From assembly GCF_014526325.1 (NCBI RefSeq), contig NZ_JACNMJ010000002.1:372001-436000 (forward strand): a stretch of DNA of 64,000 bases, given 5' to 3'. Each line of letters opens with the position of its first letter. Within the stretch, counting starts at the first letter, position 1. Source of the stretch: Psychroserpens algicola. Lineage in GTDB: Bacteria; Bacteroidota; Bacteroidia; Flavobacteriales; Flavobacteriaceae. A program made the translations under genes and the position numbers. The notes under the pieces were generated by a model, which ran no database searches, was not told where the DNA came from, and saw nothing but the letters and a program-made list of their open reading frames with translations. Of the stretch, positions 9,185 to 18,598 are shown piece by piece.

Positions 9185-9673
9185 CGAACTATCAAGTAGG
9201 TCATCTAAAGCTTTACAATAACTGTTTTCGTCAACACACAAGGCTCCCAGAGTTTCAACTAAAAGCTCATAAAGTCCTTCATGATCGGGATAGATATCAT
9301 ACGCTAGTTTAAACTCAGAGTAAGCACCAGCCAGGTTGTTTGACCTTAAGCGTCTCCATCCAGAAGACATTAAAAATTCAAATGCCGAATTATTCGAATA
9401 TTCAATACGTTTTTGTTTTTGAATTTCAATGGTTTTAGAATGCTCCATAAAATCAGGAACTTTAGTATAAACAGCAACAAAGAGCAATCCAATAAGCAAT
9501 AAACTGATAAGGATATATAAATTACCTGAAGTCTTGGATGGCTGCAATTTAAAAGTTCTATTATAAGTAGGAAGTGTATTGCATGTCGGTTTCCTTTTTC
9601 GCTTAGAAAAAGCTTTTTTTGGGCGCTGTTTGTAAATCCAGCTCGCCATACCAAAACCCATATAACCTGCCAT
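9179..9673 (-). CDS. Single-pass membrane protein with TPR-like tail, unknown function
   Basis: 164 residues. The N-terminal ~50 residues are very basic and Lys/Arg-rich (KQRPKKAFSKRKRKP, TFKLQPSKTSGN) and should be cytoplasmic. A single transmembrane helix follows (LYILISLLLIGLLFVAVYT, about 52-71). The outer part contains a helical hairpin with TPR spacing (SGWRRLRSNNLAGAYSEFKLAYDIYPDHEGLYELL) and two cysteines (CVDENSYC) near the end that could form a disulfide. I cannot assign a function. Confidence 0.65.
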   Translation of the reverse strand: MAGYMGFGMASWIYKQRPKKAFSKRKRKPTCNTLPTYNRTFKLQPSKTSGNLYILISLLLIGLLFVAVYTKVPDFMEHSKTIEIQKQKRIEYSNNSAFEFLMSSGWRRLRSNNLAGAYSEFKLAYDIYPDHEGLYELLVETLGALCVDENSYCKALDDLLDSSL

Positions 9674-9801
9674 AGTAGACTTTATTTATAGGTCTGAATT
9701 TTGTACTATTTGTTACTCAAATATTCAGGTATTTATACGCATAAATATCTGTGCATGTCTTACTAAGTTTATATACACTAATCAACACTCTAAAATTCAT
9801 C

Positions 9802-11268
9802 ATGAAACACTTATTTATTATAATACTTTTTGTAGGTTTTATCTTCTCTTGTAATACATCAACCAAGCCATCTGAATATATAGCTAGTTCGGGGCCAGTA
9901 GTTGATAACACTTGCCCTACAATGGATTCTATTCATTTTTGTAAAGACAAAACCGATAGTTTTTGTTCGAATATACCATTAGATGTCTATTTTTTAGGAG
10001 GAAACAACGGAAATTTCGAAAATGGATATTCGTCTGTATTAACTCCAGACATTCAGCCATCATTTGATAATTTCTCATGGCAGAGTTTTGTCGCACTCAA
10101 CTGGGCTTCTGATGCTTCAGGAAATGCAATAGGCTCAAGTATAACAGATTACCAAGATTCGTTAAGAGTTTGGGAACGTTTTACGGATGCCTCTAAAGTA
10201 TTTAGTGCAGACCATTCCGAATTAAAAAATCTAAAATCAAGCCATCCAATGGCTAAGGTCATATCTCAAAACTCTAAAGTTTCAAATGCATTAAATGTCA
10301 ACGGATTTTTAGAAGCTGACGATTTTCCATTGATAGACAAAAACTTAAATTTTGTGGTATATGAAGTCAAAATGAATGCTGTAGAAGAAGCCTATATCGC
10401 ATCAAATAATTTGACAACAAAAGAAGATATTTACAATTATGTTCATGACTCTAAAACATCTATTGAGCTTCCTGTTAATACCACAACAAAAGAAGGTGCT
10501 ATAGAAATAAAAGCAAGCTGGAGAATACTGGATGCGACCAAAGGTGATGATTTAAGTAAATACTATACGCAGGACGCAACAATATATGTGTCTTCAGAAA
10601 ATAGTGTATCTGGACAATCCTTTACATTTAAAGCAACTATAGGTCTGGTTGGGTTACATATATTAAGGAAAACTGAAAAATTTCAGAACTGGATATGGAC
10701 CACATTCGAGCATGTTGATAACGTTCCAGATAATATTCAGCAGGCGCAAACCAATCAGGAGACTAACTGGTCATTTTACAATTCAGAATGTTTAAACTGT
10801 CCGGTTAACCAACCTCCTAGTCATATTTTTCCCAGAGATATTACAGCGTCAAATGATACTGTTTACAAATGGAATACAACTGCGCCTTATGCTAAACCTT
10901 ATGGTGTTTCAATTGCTGGAGAAGCAGATCATAAAACATTTGGAACTCAAGTGACACGTGTATATCCTGTTTATTATTGCACAGAACAACTTAATGATTT
11001 ATGGCAGTCTAAATTATCTGAATCAGGTTCGGTGTTTGCCAATTATAAACTTATTGGAACCCAATGGATGGTGCCAACAGATGGAGCGCCTCCAGCGATA
11101 AAGATTAATGCACCTTCATTGCTAGCTAATACAACTGCTGAAACTTATATGCAAGAGGGATCATCATGTATCAGTTGCCATACATTTGCAACGGTTAAGT
11201 ACGTTACCAAAAGTATTGATACTACGATCACTACTGATTTTAGTTTTACGTTTGGATATGCACAATAG
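9802..11268 (+). CDS. Lipoprotein with a single c-type heme motif (CISCH)
   Basis: 488 residues from MKHLFIIILFVGFIFSC, a lipoprotein signal with the lipid-modified Cys at residue 17; the upstream frame to 9751 is rejected. The body includes WQSFVALNWAS (about residue 93), CLNCPVN in the middle and, near the C-terminus, SSCISCHTFA, one CxxCH heme-binding motif. A heme c-binding, membrane-tethered periplasmic or outer-membrane protein is the simplest reading. The family resembles uncharacterised proteins labelled cytochrome c family; no enzyme domain was recognised. It is monocistronic and converges on the AAA+ cluster, with only 15 bases between the stops. Confidence 0.72.
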   Translation: MKHLFIIILFVGFIFSCNTSTKPSEYIASSGPVVDNTCPTMDSIHFCKDKTDSFCSNIPLDVYFLGGNNGNFENGYSSVLTPDIQPSFDNFSWQSFVALNWASDASGNAIGSSITDYQDSLRVWERFTDASKVFSADHSELKNLKSSHPMAKVISQNSKVSNALNVNGFLEADDFPLIDKNLNFVVYEVKMNAVEEAYIASNNLTTKEDIYNYVHDSKTSIELPVNTTTKEGAIEIKASWRILDATKGDDLSKYYTQDATIYVSSENSVSGQSFTFKATIGLVGLHILRKTEKFQNWIWTTFEHVDNVPDNIQQAQTNQETNWSFYNSECLNCPVNQPPSHIFPRDITASNDTVYKWNTTAPYAKPYGVSIAGEADHKTFGTQVTRVYPVYYCTEQLNDLWQSKLSESGSVFANYKLIGTQWMVPTDGAPPAIKINAPSLLANTTAETYMQEGSSCISCHTFATVKYVTKSIDTTITTDFSFTFGYAQ

Positions 11269-11283
11269 AGGCCTTAAAATATT

Positions 11284-12987
11284 TTAGTCTTGGTCTTCTA
11301 TAGCCTGTAAAGAATCTAGCTTTCTTTTTAGGCGTTCGATTTCATCTTTATTTTGATTGACTTGTGGTATCGCCATAATCGAATCTACAGCCTGCTGTAT
11401 CATTAAGTCTTCATCCATAAGATCATCTTGATAAAAATAGCCTATACCTTCGCTCGCTCTCCAGGCTTCACTTAATTGATCGTAAACTTCCTTGTCCCAA
11501 GTACTAGGATGTTTTACGTCAATCCAGATAACGTCACGATATTCACTATCTATCAATACTAAATCAGGTGTAGCTGAGCCATCAAATTGTTTGGCATCTG
11601 TATCACTTATAGAAGAAATAGTTCCGAGGAAAAACATACGTTTTCTTCCTGCAATATCTTTAATATATGGTCTAAACTCTACTGGTGTACTTGCATTCCA
11701 GTCGTATTCTTTACGAGACTCTTTTACTTTTAAAGGCATTGCAGAAACTCCAGCATAGCCTTGCTTTTTAGTCGCATGATCATAATAATACATTTTATCT
11801 GTACCATCGGCAGGAATAAATACACTGTAGCTTAAACTCGTACGTTCATCGCCTACTGGTTCTAAACCAAACCAGTGATACAATCCGCTATAAGCATCAG
11901 AATTGCTACCAGCAAAATCAAAATCTGTCACATAAGGCTGCTGGTTCTGATCTTTTGGCATCAACGGAATTTTAACTGCAGTCTCCATATTCCAGGGTAA
12001 AGGATCGCTAAATCCGCCTAAGAATTTTAGAGATTCAGCTTGTAATTGAGATACTTTTTCAGCTAACGTATTTTGTTTATTTAAAAACGGATAATTTTTA
12101 ATCTCATCTGGACTAACAAAAGTGCCTTTACCTATGGTAATACGCTCCATATAATCATTAAAATCGTGTTCGCCGCTATCGATAATCATCACACCTCCAA
12201 AGCTTGGATAAGGAAAAAAGAAACCTTTCCATTTAATTAAACTCACAACTTGTACCCAATCACCAGAATCATTTTTCATATAAAAGGTATCGCTCGGCTC
12301 GTAGTTAAATAACATCCATGGATTAAAACGCTGCACTACAGCGTTATATGTATTCCTACTAAACTTTAATGATTCACCAATAGAAAAGGTTACAGGAATT
12401 CGATTTTCATTAGAAAACCTTGGAAAAGGTGTTGTACTACTCACAGCAAACACTTCTTCAGTATTATCACTAATTTGCTGCATGACGTATTTTTCACTAG
12501 GCTGAATGGCCATAGTCCATTTGTTTTCATTATCAACACGGACTAGATGTGGTAAGGACACGTCTTTTGTTTCTCCAACACTTTCGTTAGCCATCGAAAA
12601 GATATTTCGCAACGGCTGAATACGCTCATTTTGAGTTAAAGGCAAGTCATTGATTTCAACTTTATTTAAATCATTGAAAACATTATAGGTTTTCATATAA
12701 TCATAGAGCTTTAAATGCCATCCTACCACATAAATAAGTGCAAAAAACCCAATGAGTAGAGCAAGAATTCCTAAGCGTTTTCCTGTACTTTCAGAACTAC
12801 GGAATTTTCGAAGTCCGAAAAACAAAACCAACAGACTTAAAATAATGACGAATATATATTTCCGAAGAAATAATAAGGCAGGTTGGTAATCATCGCGAAA
12901 CATAAATAGCGCAATAATTAGTATGAGGCTTACAAAAATGGTGATGAATTTTTGTTTTTTTCCTTTGTTCCAGTATGATTTAATCAT
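11284..12987 (-). CDS. Large membrane protein of unknown function, last gene of the AAA+ cluster
   Basis: 567 residues, not recognised. Three hydrophobic helices lie in the N-terminal ~95 residues (FITIFVSLILIIALFMF; YIFVIILSLLVLFFGL; LGILALLIGFFALIYVVGW). A ~430-residue largely beta/aromatic domain follows, predicted outside the cytoplasm, then a short C-terminal coiled coil (NKDEIERLKRKLDSLQAIE). Features of the domain include FNPWMLFNYEPSD, WKGFFFPYPSFGGVMIID and YSGLYHWFGLEPVGDE. It is the most distal gene of the cluster and is separated from the preceding gene by 97 bases that contain a short hairpin repeat (13055-13075). It is large enough to be the surface-facing part of a membrane complex, but that is inference. 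Confidence 0.7.
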   Translation of the reverse strand: MIKSYWNKGKKQKFITIFVSLILIIALFMFRDDYQPALLFLRKYIFVIILSLLVLFFGLRKFRSSESTGKRLGILALLIGFFALIYVVGWHLKLYDYMKTYNVFNDLNKVEINDLPLTQNERIQPLRNIFSMANESVGETKDVSLPHLVRVDNENKWTMAIQPSEKYVMQQISDNTEEVFAVSSTTPFPRFSNENRIPVTFSIGESLKFSRNTYNAVVQRFNPWMLFNYEPSDTFYMKNDSGDWVQVVSLIKWKGFFFPYPSFGGVMIIDSGEHDFNDYMERITIGKGTFVSPDEIKNYPFLNKQNTLAEKVSQLQAESLKFLGGFSDPLPWNMETAVKIPLMPKDQNQQPYVTDFDFAGSNSDAYSGLYHWFGLEPVGDERTSLSYSVFIPADGTDKMYYYDHATKKQGYAGVSAMPLKVKESRKEYDWNASTPVEFRPYIKDIAGRKRMFFLGTISSISDTDAKQFDGSATPDLVLIDSEYRDVIWIDVKHPSTWDKEVYDQLSEAWRASEGIGYFYQDDLMDEDLMIQQAVDSIMAIPQVNQNKDEIERLKRKLDSLQAIEDQD

Positions 12988-13054
12988 TGAAAACTTGAAT
13001 TAATTAGTTCTATGCAAACAGAACATATGTTAGTTTAAAAATATAAATGATGAG

Positions 13055-13075
13055 ATTCTGAAACGAGTTCAGAAT
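13055..13075. repeat. Short dispersed hairpin element, solitary copy
   Basis: The perfect 8-bp stem ATTCTGAA/TTCAGAAT with loop ACGAG is embedded in TGAG...GA context. It has the same design as the two elements at 61943-62002 but a different, compensated stem. It lies between two genes of the AAA+ cluster. Confidence 0.7.
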
Positions 13076-13084
13076 GAACCTCCA

Positions 13085-13621
13085 TTACATAAGACCCTTA
13101 TCTTTTAGTCGGTCACGTGCAGATTTACCATCAGCTTTAGGTTCTGTTTTAATCTCTGCTTTTGCTTCTTCGACAACCTTAGCGTCTTTTGTTTTTAAAT
13201 CTTCTATAAAGTCTTTACCTTTTTCAACAACATTTTCTAATTTATCCTCTAAGGATTCACTTTGCTCTTCGAGTACAGCGCTAGACTTTAGAACGAAATT
13301 AGCTACATAAGTTCCTAAAAGTGTTCCTACAGCAAATGATGCAAAAGAAGAAATGCCCTGATAACTACCAAAGACTGAAATTGGCGTCAAAAACTCAACA
13401 ATTAATGCAGCCACTAAAACTAAAGTTACAACAAAAATAAGACGAGGTAAAAATGCTTGTTGATAGATAAACCCTTTTTTACTTTCGGGTGCCATTTGCA
13501 ATTCTTTACTATTTACTATTTTATTAACAAAACGGTAAACACCATTGCCATTAGATTCTCTCCAGTATAAAAAGATTCCGAAGAGAATAGCTGAAATAAA
13601 TATAATTAACTCTAGTCCCAT
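13085..13621 (-). CDS. Membrane protein with Lys/Glu-rich tail, unknown function
   Basis: 178 residues from the ATG at 13621 (MGLELIIFISAILFGIFLYW); the upstream frame to 13666 begins with a TTG-class codon and is less likely. Three hydrophobic segments are visible: residues 1-20, about 55-78 (LPRLIFVVTLVLVAALIVEFL) and about 85-107. The C-terminal third is a charged helical tail (SLEDKLENVVEKGKDF, then Lys/Ala/Glu repeats). No enzymatic motif was seen. It is a member of the AAA+ cluster, 73 bases from the preceding 411-residue gene, and could anchor the cytoplasmic partners to the membrane. Confidence 0.7.
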   Translation of the reverse strand: MGLELIIFISAILFGIFLYWRESNGNGVYRFVNKIVNSKELQMAPESKKGFIYQQAFLPRLIFVVTLVLVAALIVEFLTPISVFGSYQGISSFASFAVGTLLGTYVANFVLKSSAVLEEQSESLEDKLENVVEKGKDFIEDLKTKDAKVVEEAKAEIKTEPKADGKSARDRLKDKGLM

Positions 13622-13694
13622 AGTTTTTGATTTAGTCTGCAAAATACTTAAAGAAGTATTGAGCAAAACGTTCTACTAAATTAGTCTAATTTTA

Positions 13695-14930
13695 TTATAT
13701 ATTGTTACGAATTGTTTGAATAACCCAATCCTGTAACGACGCATCCCAAGTTTTATATTGTTTATAAAACTCCTGTTTATCATACCAATACATAAATAAT
13801 ACATCTTTAGGAGCAATATTTACCAGTAGTTTCCAAATTAAATCCTGATGTGTTGGATGCAAGCTCGAATGCGGTTCGTGCATAGCCTCGAACAAATCGT
13901 CATCTACAATATCTACAATTTTATATTGGTTACTGGTTTCTAATTTTTCTAAGTAGCGCTCTACACTCATGATCTTTTTTCGTGTATCGATATCCACTTT
14001 GTTTAAATAACTTTTAAATAATAAGGGATCATTTAGAATATCACTTATAGGATGCTGCGTATCTTTTAAATGTCTGGCAAACTCAAATTTCTTAATCCGT
14101 TCGTAACGCTTCGTTTTTACAATCTCCTCCAAATCATAGGCAATAATAATATGATCGCGAAGTTTTTCCATAAGTTCTGGTTGCGAAATGTGAAAAATCA
14201 TCACTTCATGCAATGTATCTTTAATGGCTTCTTTGTACCACTTCATATCTTCAAAAACAACAATTGGCGTGATAAAATCACGAAGTACAAAGACACCTCC
14301 AAAAGATTTTGTATAAAATGAATCGGTGACATAATTAACAGATCTCAAACTTAAATCTCGCTCTCTTAAATCACCATATTTTGAAGCCGACTCCAGTAGT
14401 TTATTGTGAATTTCTTCATCGATAAAATTATTACCTGCTTTAAATTTCTCGATAAGCACTAATTGCTCATCTCTCACATGATCTAAATTATCAATAAGAT
14501 GAAATTTAATAGTTACTATCTGATATCTAAGTACGTCTAAAGGCTCATAAAATGTATCGATATTCTGATCAAAATCAATACAAATCGCAGAATCACGCGT
14601 GATATCGTTGATTTTTTCTCCATGCGTTTTAAAAACCAATTGCATCATTTCCCTGTCAAATGTATGATATGGTAAATAAACTGGCTTTTTATTTTGCAAA
14701 GGAGATATTATAATTCCATGCGGATTAGATTCGCCATTACACAAGTAGTTCTCATCGTTTTTTTCTTCAGCTATTTCAGGGCTCCAACCTATGCCGTCTA
14801 TTGAAAAATGCGTCAGTTTTGTTTCGGCAAATCCCAATTTTTTAAGGCATTTATTATAACGCTCAACTAGCTTTCCGCTAACGGGAATTAATTCGCTTCT
14901 ATATAAATTGGCTAATTTTAGTTTGTCCAT
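13695..14930 (-). CDS. Soluble protein of unknown function in the AAA+ cluster (411 aa)
   Basis: It has no signal peptide or membrane segment and is predicted to be cytoplasmic. Landmarks are VERYNKCLKKLGF and FSIDGIGWSPEIAEE near the N-terminus, FDQNIDTFYEPLDVLRY, SFGGVFVLRDFITPIVVFED mid-protein, and a helical C-terminal part. From memory the GWSPEI and FGGVFxFRD region is reminiscent of proteins labelled DUF6638; I could not verify this. The start codon is separated from the stop of the NUDIX gene by one base, so the two are almost certainly cotranscribed. Function is unknown. Confidence 0.72.
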   Translation of the reverse strand: MDKLKLANLYRSELIPVSGKLVERYNKCLKKLGFAETKLTHFSIDGIGWSPEIAEEKNDENYLCNGESNPHGIIISPLQNKKPVYLPYHTFDREMMQLVFKTHGEKINDITRDSAICIDFDQNIDTFYEPLDVLRYQIVTIKFHLIDNLDHVRDEQLVLIEKFKAGNNFIDEEIHNKLLESASKYGDLRERDLSLRSVNYVTDSFYTKSFGGVFVLRDFITPIVVFEDMKWYKEAIKDTLHEVMIFHISQPELMEKLRDHIIIAYDLEEIVKTKRYERIKKFEFARHLKDTQHPISDILNDPLLFKSYLNKVDIDTRKKIMSVERYLEKLETSNQYKIVDIVDDDLFEAMHEPHSSLHPTHQDLIWKLLVNIAPKDVLFMYWYDKQEFYKQYKTWDASLQDWVIQTIRNNI

Positions 14931-14931
14931 T

Positions 14932-15522
14932 TTAGTCTAACACCTTATGAATTTGTAAATATTGTAATAATACAATTGTTCTGGTATCTATAATTTTTCC
15001 ATTATTTAGCATATCTATCGCTTCAGAATACGGGATTTCTAAAACCTCAATATCTTCTTGTTCGGTTGCTAATCCGCCTCCAGAATCTACTTTCATTTCA
15101 TCTGTGTATTCAGCGATAAAAAAATGCATTTTTTCAGTCAGCACACCAGGAGAAGAAAACCCTTCATAAACTTTTTTCACTGTACTAATTTCAAAACCTA
15201 GTTCTTCCCTAACTTCTCTCATAATACAGGTTTCGGGATCATCATCATCTAATAAACCACCACAAATTTCATTTATAAAACCATCTTTAGCACCATTCAA
15301 ATATGCTGGCATTCTAAATTGTTTTATCAATAGTACCGTTTTCTTCTTACGGTTATACAAGAGTATACCAGCACCATCTCCTCTATTATAAACCTCCCGA
15401 TGCTGTCTCTCCCATTTGCCATCGCTTGTCATATAATCAAAAGACAACTTTTTAAGGATGTAATGCTGATCAGAAAGTACGGTTTCTTTTATGTGTTTAA
15501 TATGATTAATCTTGTTTTCCAA
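14932..15522 (-). CDS. NUDIX hydrolase, NudK (GDP-mannose pyrophosphatase)-like
   Basis: 196 residues with a NUDIX box starting at residue 88: GGLLDDDDPET followed by REVREELGF, which holds the metal-binding REUxEExGU core. An upstream GAGILLYN strand and KQFRMPAYLNG match the NudK/ADP-ribose pyrophosphatase group, which hydrolyses nucleoside-diphosphate sugars to nucleoside monophosphate and sugar phosphate. In NudK this activity is on GDP-mannose; the substrate here is not shown. The gene overlaps the end of the AAA+ ATPase gene by 17 bases and is followed after one base by the next cluster gene, so it belongs to the operon and may act on a nucleotide derivative relevant to that system. Confidence 0.82.
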   Translation of the reverse strand: MENKINHIKHIKETVLSDQHYILKKLSFDYMTSDGKWERQHREVYNRGDGAGILLYNRKKKTVLLIKQFRMPAYLNGAKDGFINEICGGLLDDDDPETCIMREVREELGFEISTVKKVYEGFSSPGVLTEKMHFFIAEYTDEMKVDSGGGLATEQEDIEVLEIPYSEAIDMLNNGKIIDTRTIVLLQYLQIHKVLD

Positions 15523-17467
15523 ATTGCGCTCTAGCTTCCAAATCGATATTTAACTGATTAACTCTGGCATCGACTTTTCGTTTAAAATCGGTATCGGCAA
15601 TGGTAGCAACATTATCGAGATAACGCACCACTTCTTGTCGGCGGATTTCAGAAAAATCTAAGCCTTTCATATTCGCTCGCATTAATTCCTGCAACATATT
15701 AAACTTGGTTTCATAATCTTTTTTGAAATAGAAATCCGGATTCTCAAACCAGTCTTCTTCCAAATCAAAATCTGTTAAACGCAAGGACACAGCACTTTGG
15801 ATATTTCGTACGTCACGAGACGAGAAAAATGGAAACAGCTTCTGAATTTCCTTATACAGATGTGCATAAAACAAGTGTTGATTGGTTTTAAAATGCTTTT
15901 CGGTTTTATCATAAGCTTCTAATACACGCTCTTCTGTAGGTTTATCAGACACGTTTAAGATTTCTCCCATATTTTTTGCCAAGCCTTGATCTTGCAAATA
16001 GCTATAATTTTCTGGGCCTTGCATATTTACAAAGTCTGGCATTGTTGTATCCAGTTTACGCCACCATAAATGATCCTGATCTAAAAAGTCATGTTCTGTA
16101 CGCGCACCATCAATTTTAAAACGTCCCTGTACACGAGAGATGACCGCTTTATCTAGCATTTCGGGAAGATTCGTAAATAATCCTATAGAACTATTTCCGT
16201 AGTTCACTGCATAAGCACCTTCGGTGTATCTCAAAAACACTCCAATTACTTCTTTAACACCTGCGGAAACGCCCTGAGCTGTACGTTCCTGTAAGTTGTT
16301 TTCAGCATCATCAATAGGCGCAAATATTAGTTTTGAAGGATCCTGTAAGGGTTTCATCCACTCGACCATTTTTTCGGCCGAACCACCTTGAAACGTAGAA
16401 ATTAAAGTATCTGGCATTGGGTGAAACAAAAACGGAATGTCTAAGTTGTCACAATGTTCTTTAAGACGAGTTGCAATAGCAGCAATCAACATACTTTTTC
16501 CAGTTCCCGGAATTCCATAACCCATAAATACAGGCATAAATCCGCCTAACTCCTGAAACGGATTTTTCTTAGCATCAAAATCATAACTCAGCATACGTTC
16601 GGTTAAACGACGCGCAAAGTGTTTTGCATCTCTGTTTCCAACGATTTGCTCAAACTGAATTTTATTAAACTCAACGCTTTTTGCTGCACCTTGAAATACA
16701 TTATCCCAACCAGATACAGCAAAATCTGATTTTTCGAGTTTGTAAGTTCTATCGACAACTGTTTCGGTATATTCCAAACTACTTTTTCGCATTTGGATTT
16801 CAGCAATTAAAGCTTCAAAATACACCACAGTAAAATCAATAACATCTTTATCAGATTTGATAATTTCAGGATGTCCTAAATACTTATCATAATAGAACAA
16901 GGCACAAGAAATCCCTTTTAAAGGTGTCATAAGTGACACCTCAGGAATACCTGCAAACTTATTTTTCATAACGCTTAAATCATCAGAAGCAATAGGTTTT
17001 AGATCGTGTAAAATTTTATAGGCTGTTGCAAACAACATAAATGCGGTTCCGGTTTGCATTTTACTTTCATATTCACGCTTTCCAGAATTATCTAAAGCCG
17101 ATTTGTTTTCGGACAAACTCGATAATCCTGAGGCATCATAGTAGCTGTCTTTAATCCAAATCCCTAAAGTGATTCCTTCCTGAACAGCATAAAGCGTCTG
17201 ATTTAAGTGAATTGGAATAGCGATAGACTCTGGCAATAAACGCTTCTTTAATTCGAGAATTGTTTTTGAGACAGATGTCACACTTGTCCCACCATTTCCT
17301 TTTGCGCGAGACAAGTACAATAAAATGGATTCATCATTGGCATCTTTGTCTTTATTTTTTGCTCGTTGTCCTTGCTCCCATTGGATGCTTTTAATATATG
17401 ATGTAGCTTCATCACGAAGCATATCGAGTTCGTTTTGTTTTATAGGAAATGTTGAGTTGTGTTCCAT
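15506..17467 (-). CDS. AAA+ ATPase with an unusual Walker B, core of the unknown cluster
   Basis: 653 residues from the ATG at 17467 (MEHNSTFPIKQ); the TTG five codons upstream is less likely. An N-terminal helical region of ~300 residues has no recognisable domain. The AAA+ module follows: Walker A GIPGTGKS at 318-325, a Walker B-like strand LIFAPIDDAEN with Asp386-Asp387 where most AAA+ proteins have Asp-Glu, a sensor-1 Asn (GLFTNLPE, Asn433) and arginines in SRVQGRF (445, 449) in arginine-finger position. The C-terminal ~200 residues are helical. AAA+ proteins with classical PF00004-like spacing usually form hexamers that remodel or unfold proteins; whether this one hydrolyses ATP normally is uncertain. 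It overlaps the NUDIX gene and lies in the middle of an eight-gene same-strand cluster. Confidence 0.85.
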   Translation of the reverse strand: MEHNSTFPIKQNELDMLRDEATSYIKSIQWEQGQRAKNKDKDANDESILLYLSRAKGNGGTSVTSVSKTILELKKRLLPESIAIPIHLNQTLYAVQEGITLGIWIKDSYYDASGLSSLSENKSALDNSGKREYESKMQTGTAFMLFATAYKILHDLKPIASDDLSVMKNKFAGIPEVSLMTPLKGISCALFYYDKYLGHPEIIKSDKDVIDFTVVYFEALIAEIQMRKSSLEYTETVVDRTYKLEKSDFAVSGWDNVFQGAAKSVEFNKIQFEQIVGNRDAKHFARRLTERMLSYDFDAKKNPFQELGGFMPVFMGYGIPGTGKSMLIAAIATRLKEHCDNLDIPFLFHPMPDTLISTFQGGSAEKMVEWMKPLQDPSKLIFAPIDDAENNLQERTAQGVSAGVKEVIGVFLRYTEGAYAVNYGNSSIGLFTNLPEMLDKAVISRVQGRFKIDGARTEHDFLDQDHLWWRKLDTTMPDFVNMQGPENYSYLQDQGLAKNMGEILNVSDKPTEERVLEAYDKTEKHFKTNQHLFYAHLYKEIQKLFPFFSSRDVRNIQSAVSLRLTDFDLEEDWFENPDFYFKKDYETKFNMLQELMRANMKGLDFSEIRRQEVVRYLDNVATIADTDFKRKVDARVNQLNIDLEARAQFGKQD

Positions 17468-17535
17468 ATGTTGAATCTTCAATAGACTGTCAGAGTTTTC
17501 CAGTATGATATACTAGAACTGAGACTGTTATTTTA

Positions 17536-18582
17536 TTATTTATTATTTATTAAATCTGCAATCTGAATAGGCGCTTTAGCGAGTTTATTCATGATTTCAG
17601 GAGTTTTGTTATATAGCAATTGTATGATTCTATGTGGTGCAAACACATAGCGTTGTTTAAAGACAGTATCCCATTTTTGAAATGTTTGTTTACTAAAAAA
17701 GCTACCTTCTTTAAATTCGCTACTTGAGCTTACTTCATCTATTTTGAATGAAATAGCATAGGATTCTAAAGGAATTGTTTTTTTAGCAATACCTTCTAAA
17801 ATAGCATGAGTCACTTTATTTTCATCTTTAGCAAATACGTTATGAATGGGTCCTAAATCCACACGTTTTATTAACTTAGGAAATACTTTAGGTAAACGCT
17901 TATCGATGGCATAGGCCATCATATCTAATGCTAATTCTCTATCGGCAACTGTTTTTAATGCATAATAGATATCTTCCCGTTCTTTATGCGGATGACTACC
18001 ATCGTAGTTAAAGTACATATAGCAAATAAACGGTCGGTTGTGTGAGACCTCATAAAAACTCCAGCTTACTAAATATTGTCCGGGAGCGCCTTGAGGTGCG
18101 TCAATAATTTTACCCTGAACAAACCGATTAAAAATGTATTCTTTTTTGGCCGACTTGTAATAAACTATAGAGGCTGCCTGAAACAATTTTCGCTTAGCAA
18201 TTGGTTCTTTTTTACGTAACAATGTATCTAAAAACTCTTCTTTTAAAGCATCAACATTGGTTAGTTTACCTAAATAATCTTCACGTAATCCCAAGTCGTT
18301 AAACAAATAGCGAAACTCCAGATAATTAGGAAATCCCGAATCGGTTAAATCGACCTTCATATTCTCCTCTTCGTCATACATATATTTGACACGCATGGCT
18401 TCGATAGAATACAACAACAAATCACAATACTGCTTAAATAAAAGGACTTCTTTCTCATTAAGGATGTGTTGTTGTTGAACAGCAACGATTAGTTCTTTAA
18501 GCGCAAAGTCTATCATTTTATGATAGAAAACATATTGCTCTTTAGAGTCTAATACAGCTGAATCTAATGGTGTTACAATCAT
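17536..18582 (-). CDS. Soluble protein of unknown function in the AAA+ cluster (348 aa)
   Basis: It has no signal peptide and no transmembrane helix. The N-terminal half is predicted helical (FYHKMIDFALKELIVAVQQQH, KEEFLDTLLRKKEP). A central part of mixed strands (GQYLVSWSFYEVSHNRPFI, YMYFNYDGSHPHKERED) follows, then KRLPKVFPKLIKRVDLGP and a helical end. I recognise no family and no catalytic motif. It starts 16 bases after the stop of the small membrane protein gene and ends 68 bases before the AAA+ gene. Its position directly upstream of the ATPase makes it a candidate partner or substrate adaptor; this is inference. Confidence 0.7.
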   Translation of the reverse strand: MIVTPLDSAVLDSKEQYVFYHKMIDFALKELIVAVQQQHILNEKEVLLFKQYCDLLLYSIEAMRVKYMYDEEENMKVDLTDSGFPNYLEFRYLFNDLGLREDYLGKLTNVDALKEEFLDTLLRKKEPIAKRKLFQAASIVYYKSAKKEYIFNRFVQGKIIDAPQGAPGQYLVSWSFYEVSHNRPFICYMYFNYDGSHPHKEREDIYYALKTVADRELALDMMAYAIDKRLPKVFPKLIKRVDLGPIHNVFAKDENKVTHAILEGIAKKTIPLESYAISFKIDEVSSSSEFKEGSFFSKQTFQKWDTVFKQRYVFAPHRIIQLLYNKTPEIMNKLAKAPIQIADLINNK

Positions 18583-18598
18583 TTATTAATCTTGAATA

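Noticed and set aside
9370-9654. 94-codon open frame on the minus strand
   Set aside because: It overlaps the membrane-anchored TPR-like gene in another frame; its hydrophobic Leu-rich sequence is a shadow of the basic and membrane segments of that gene.
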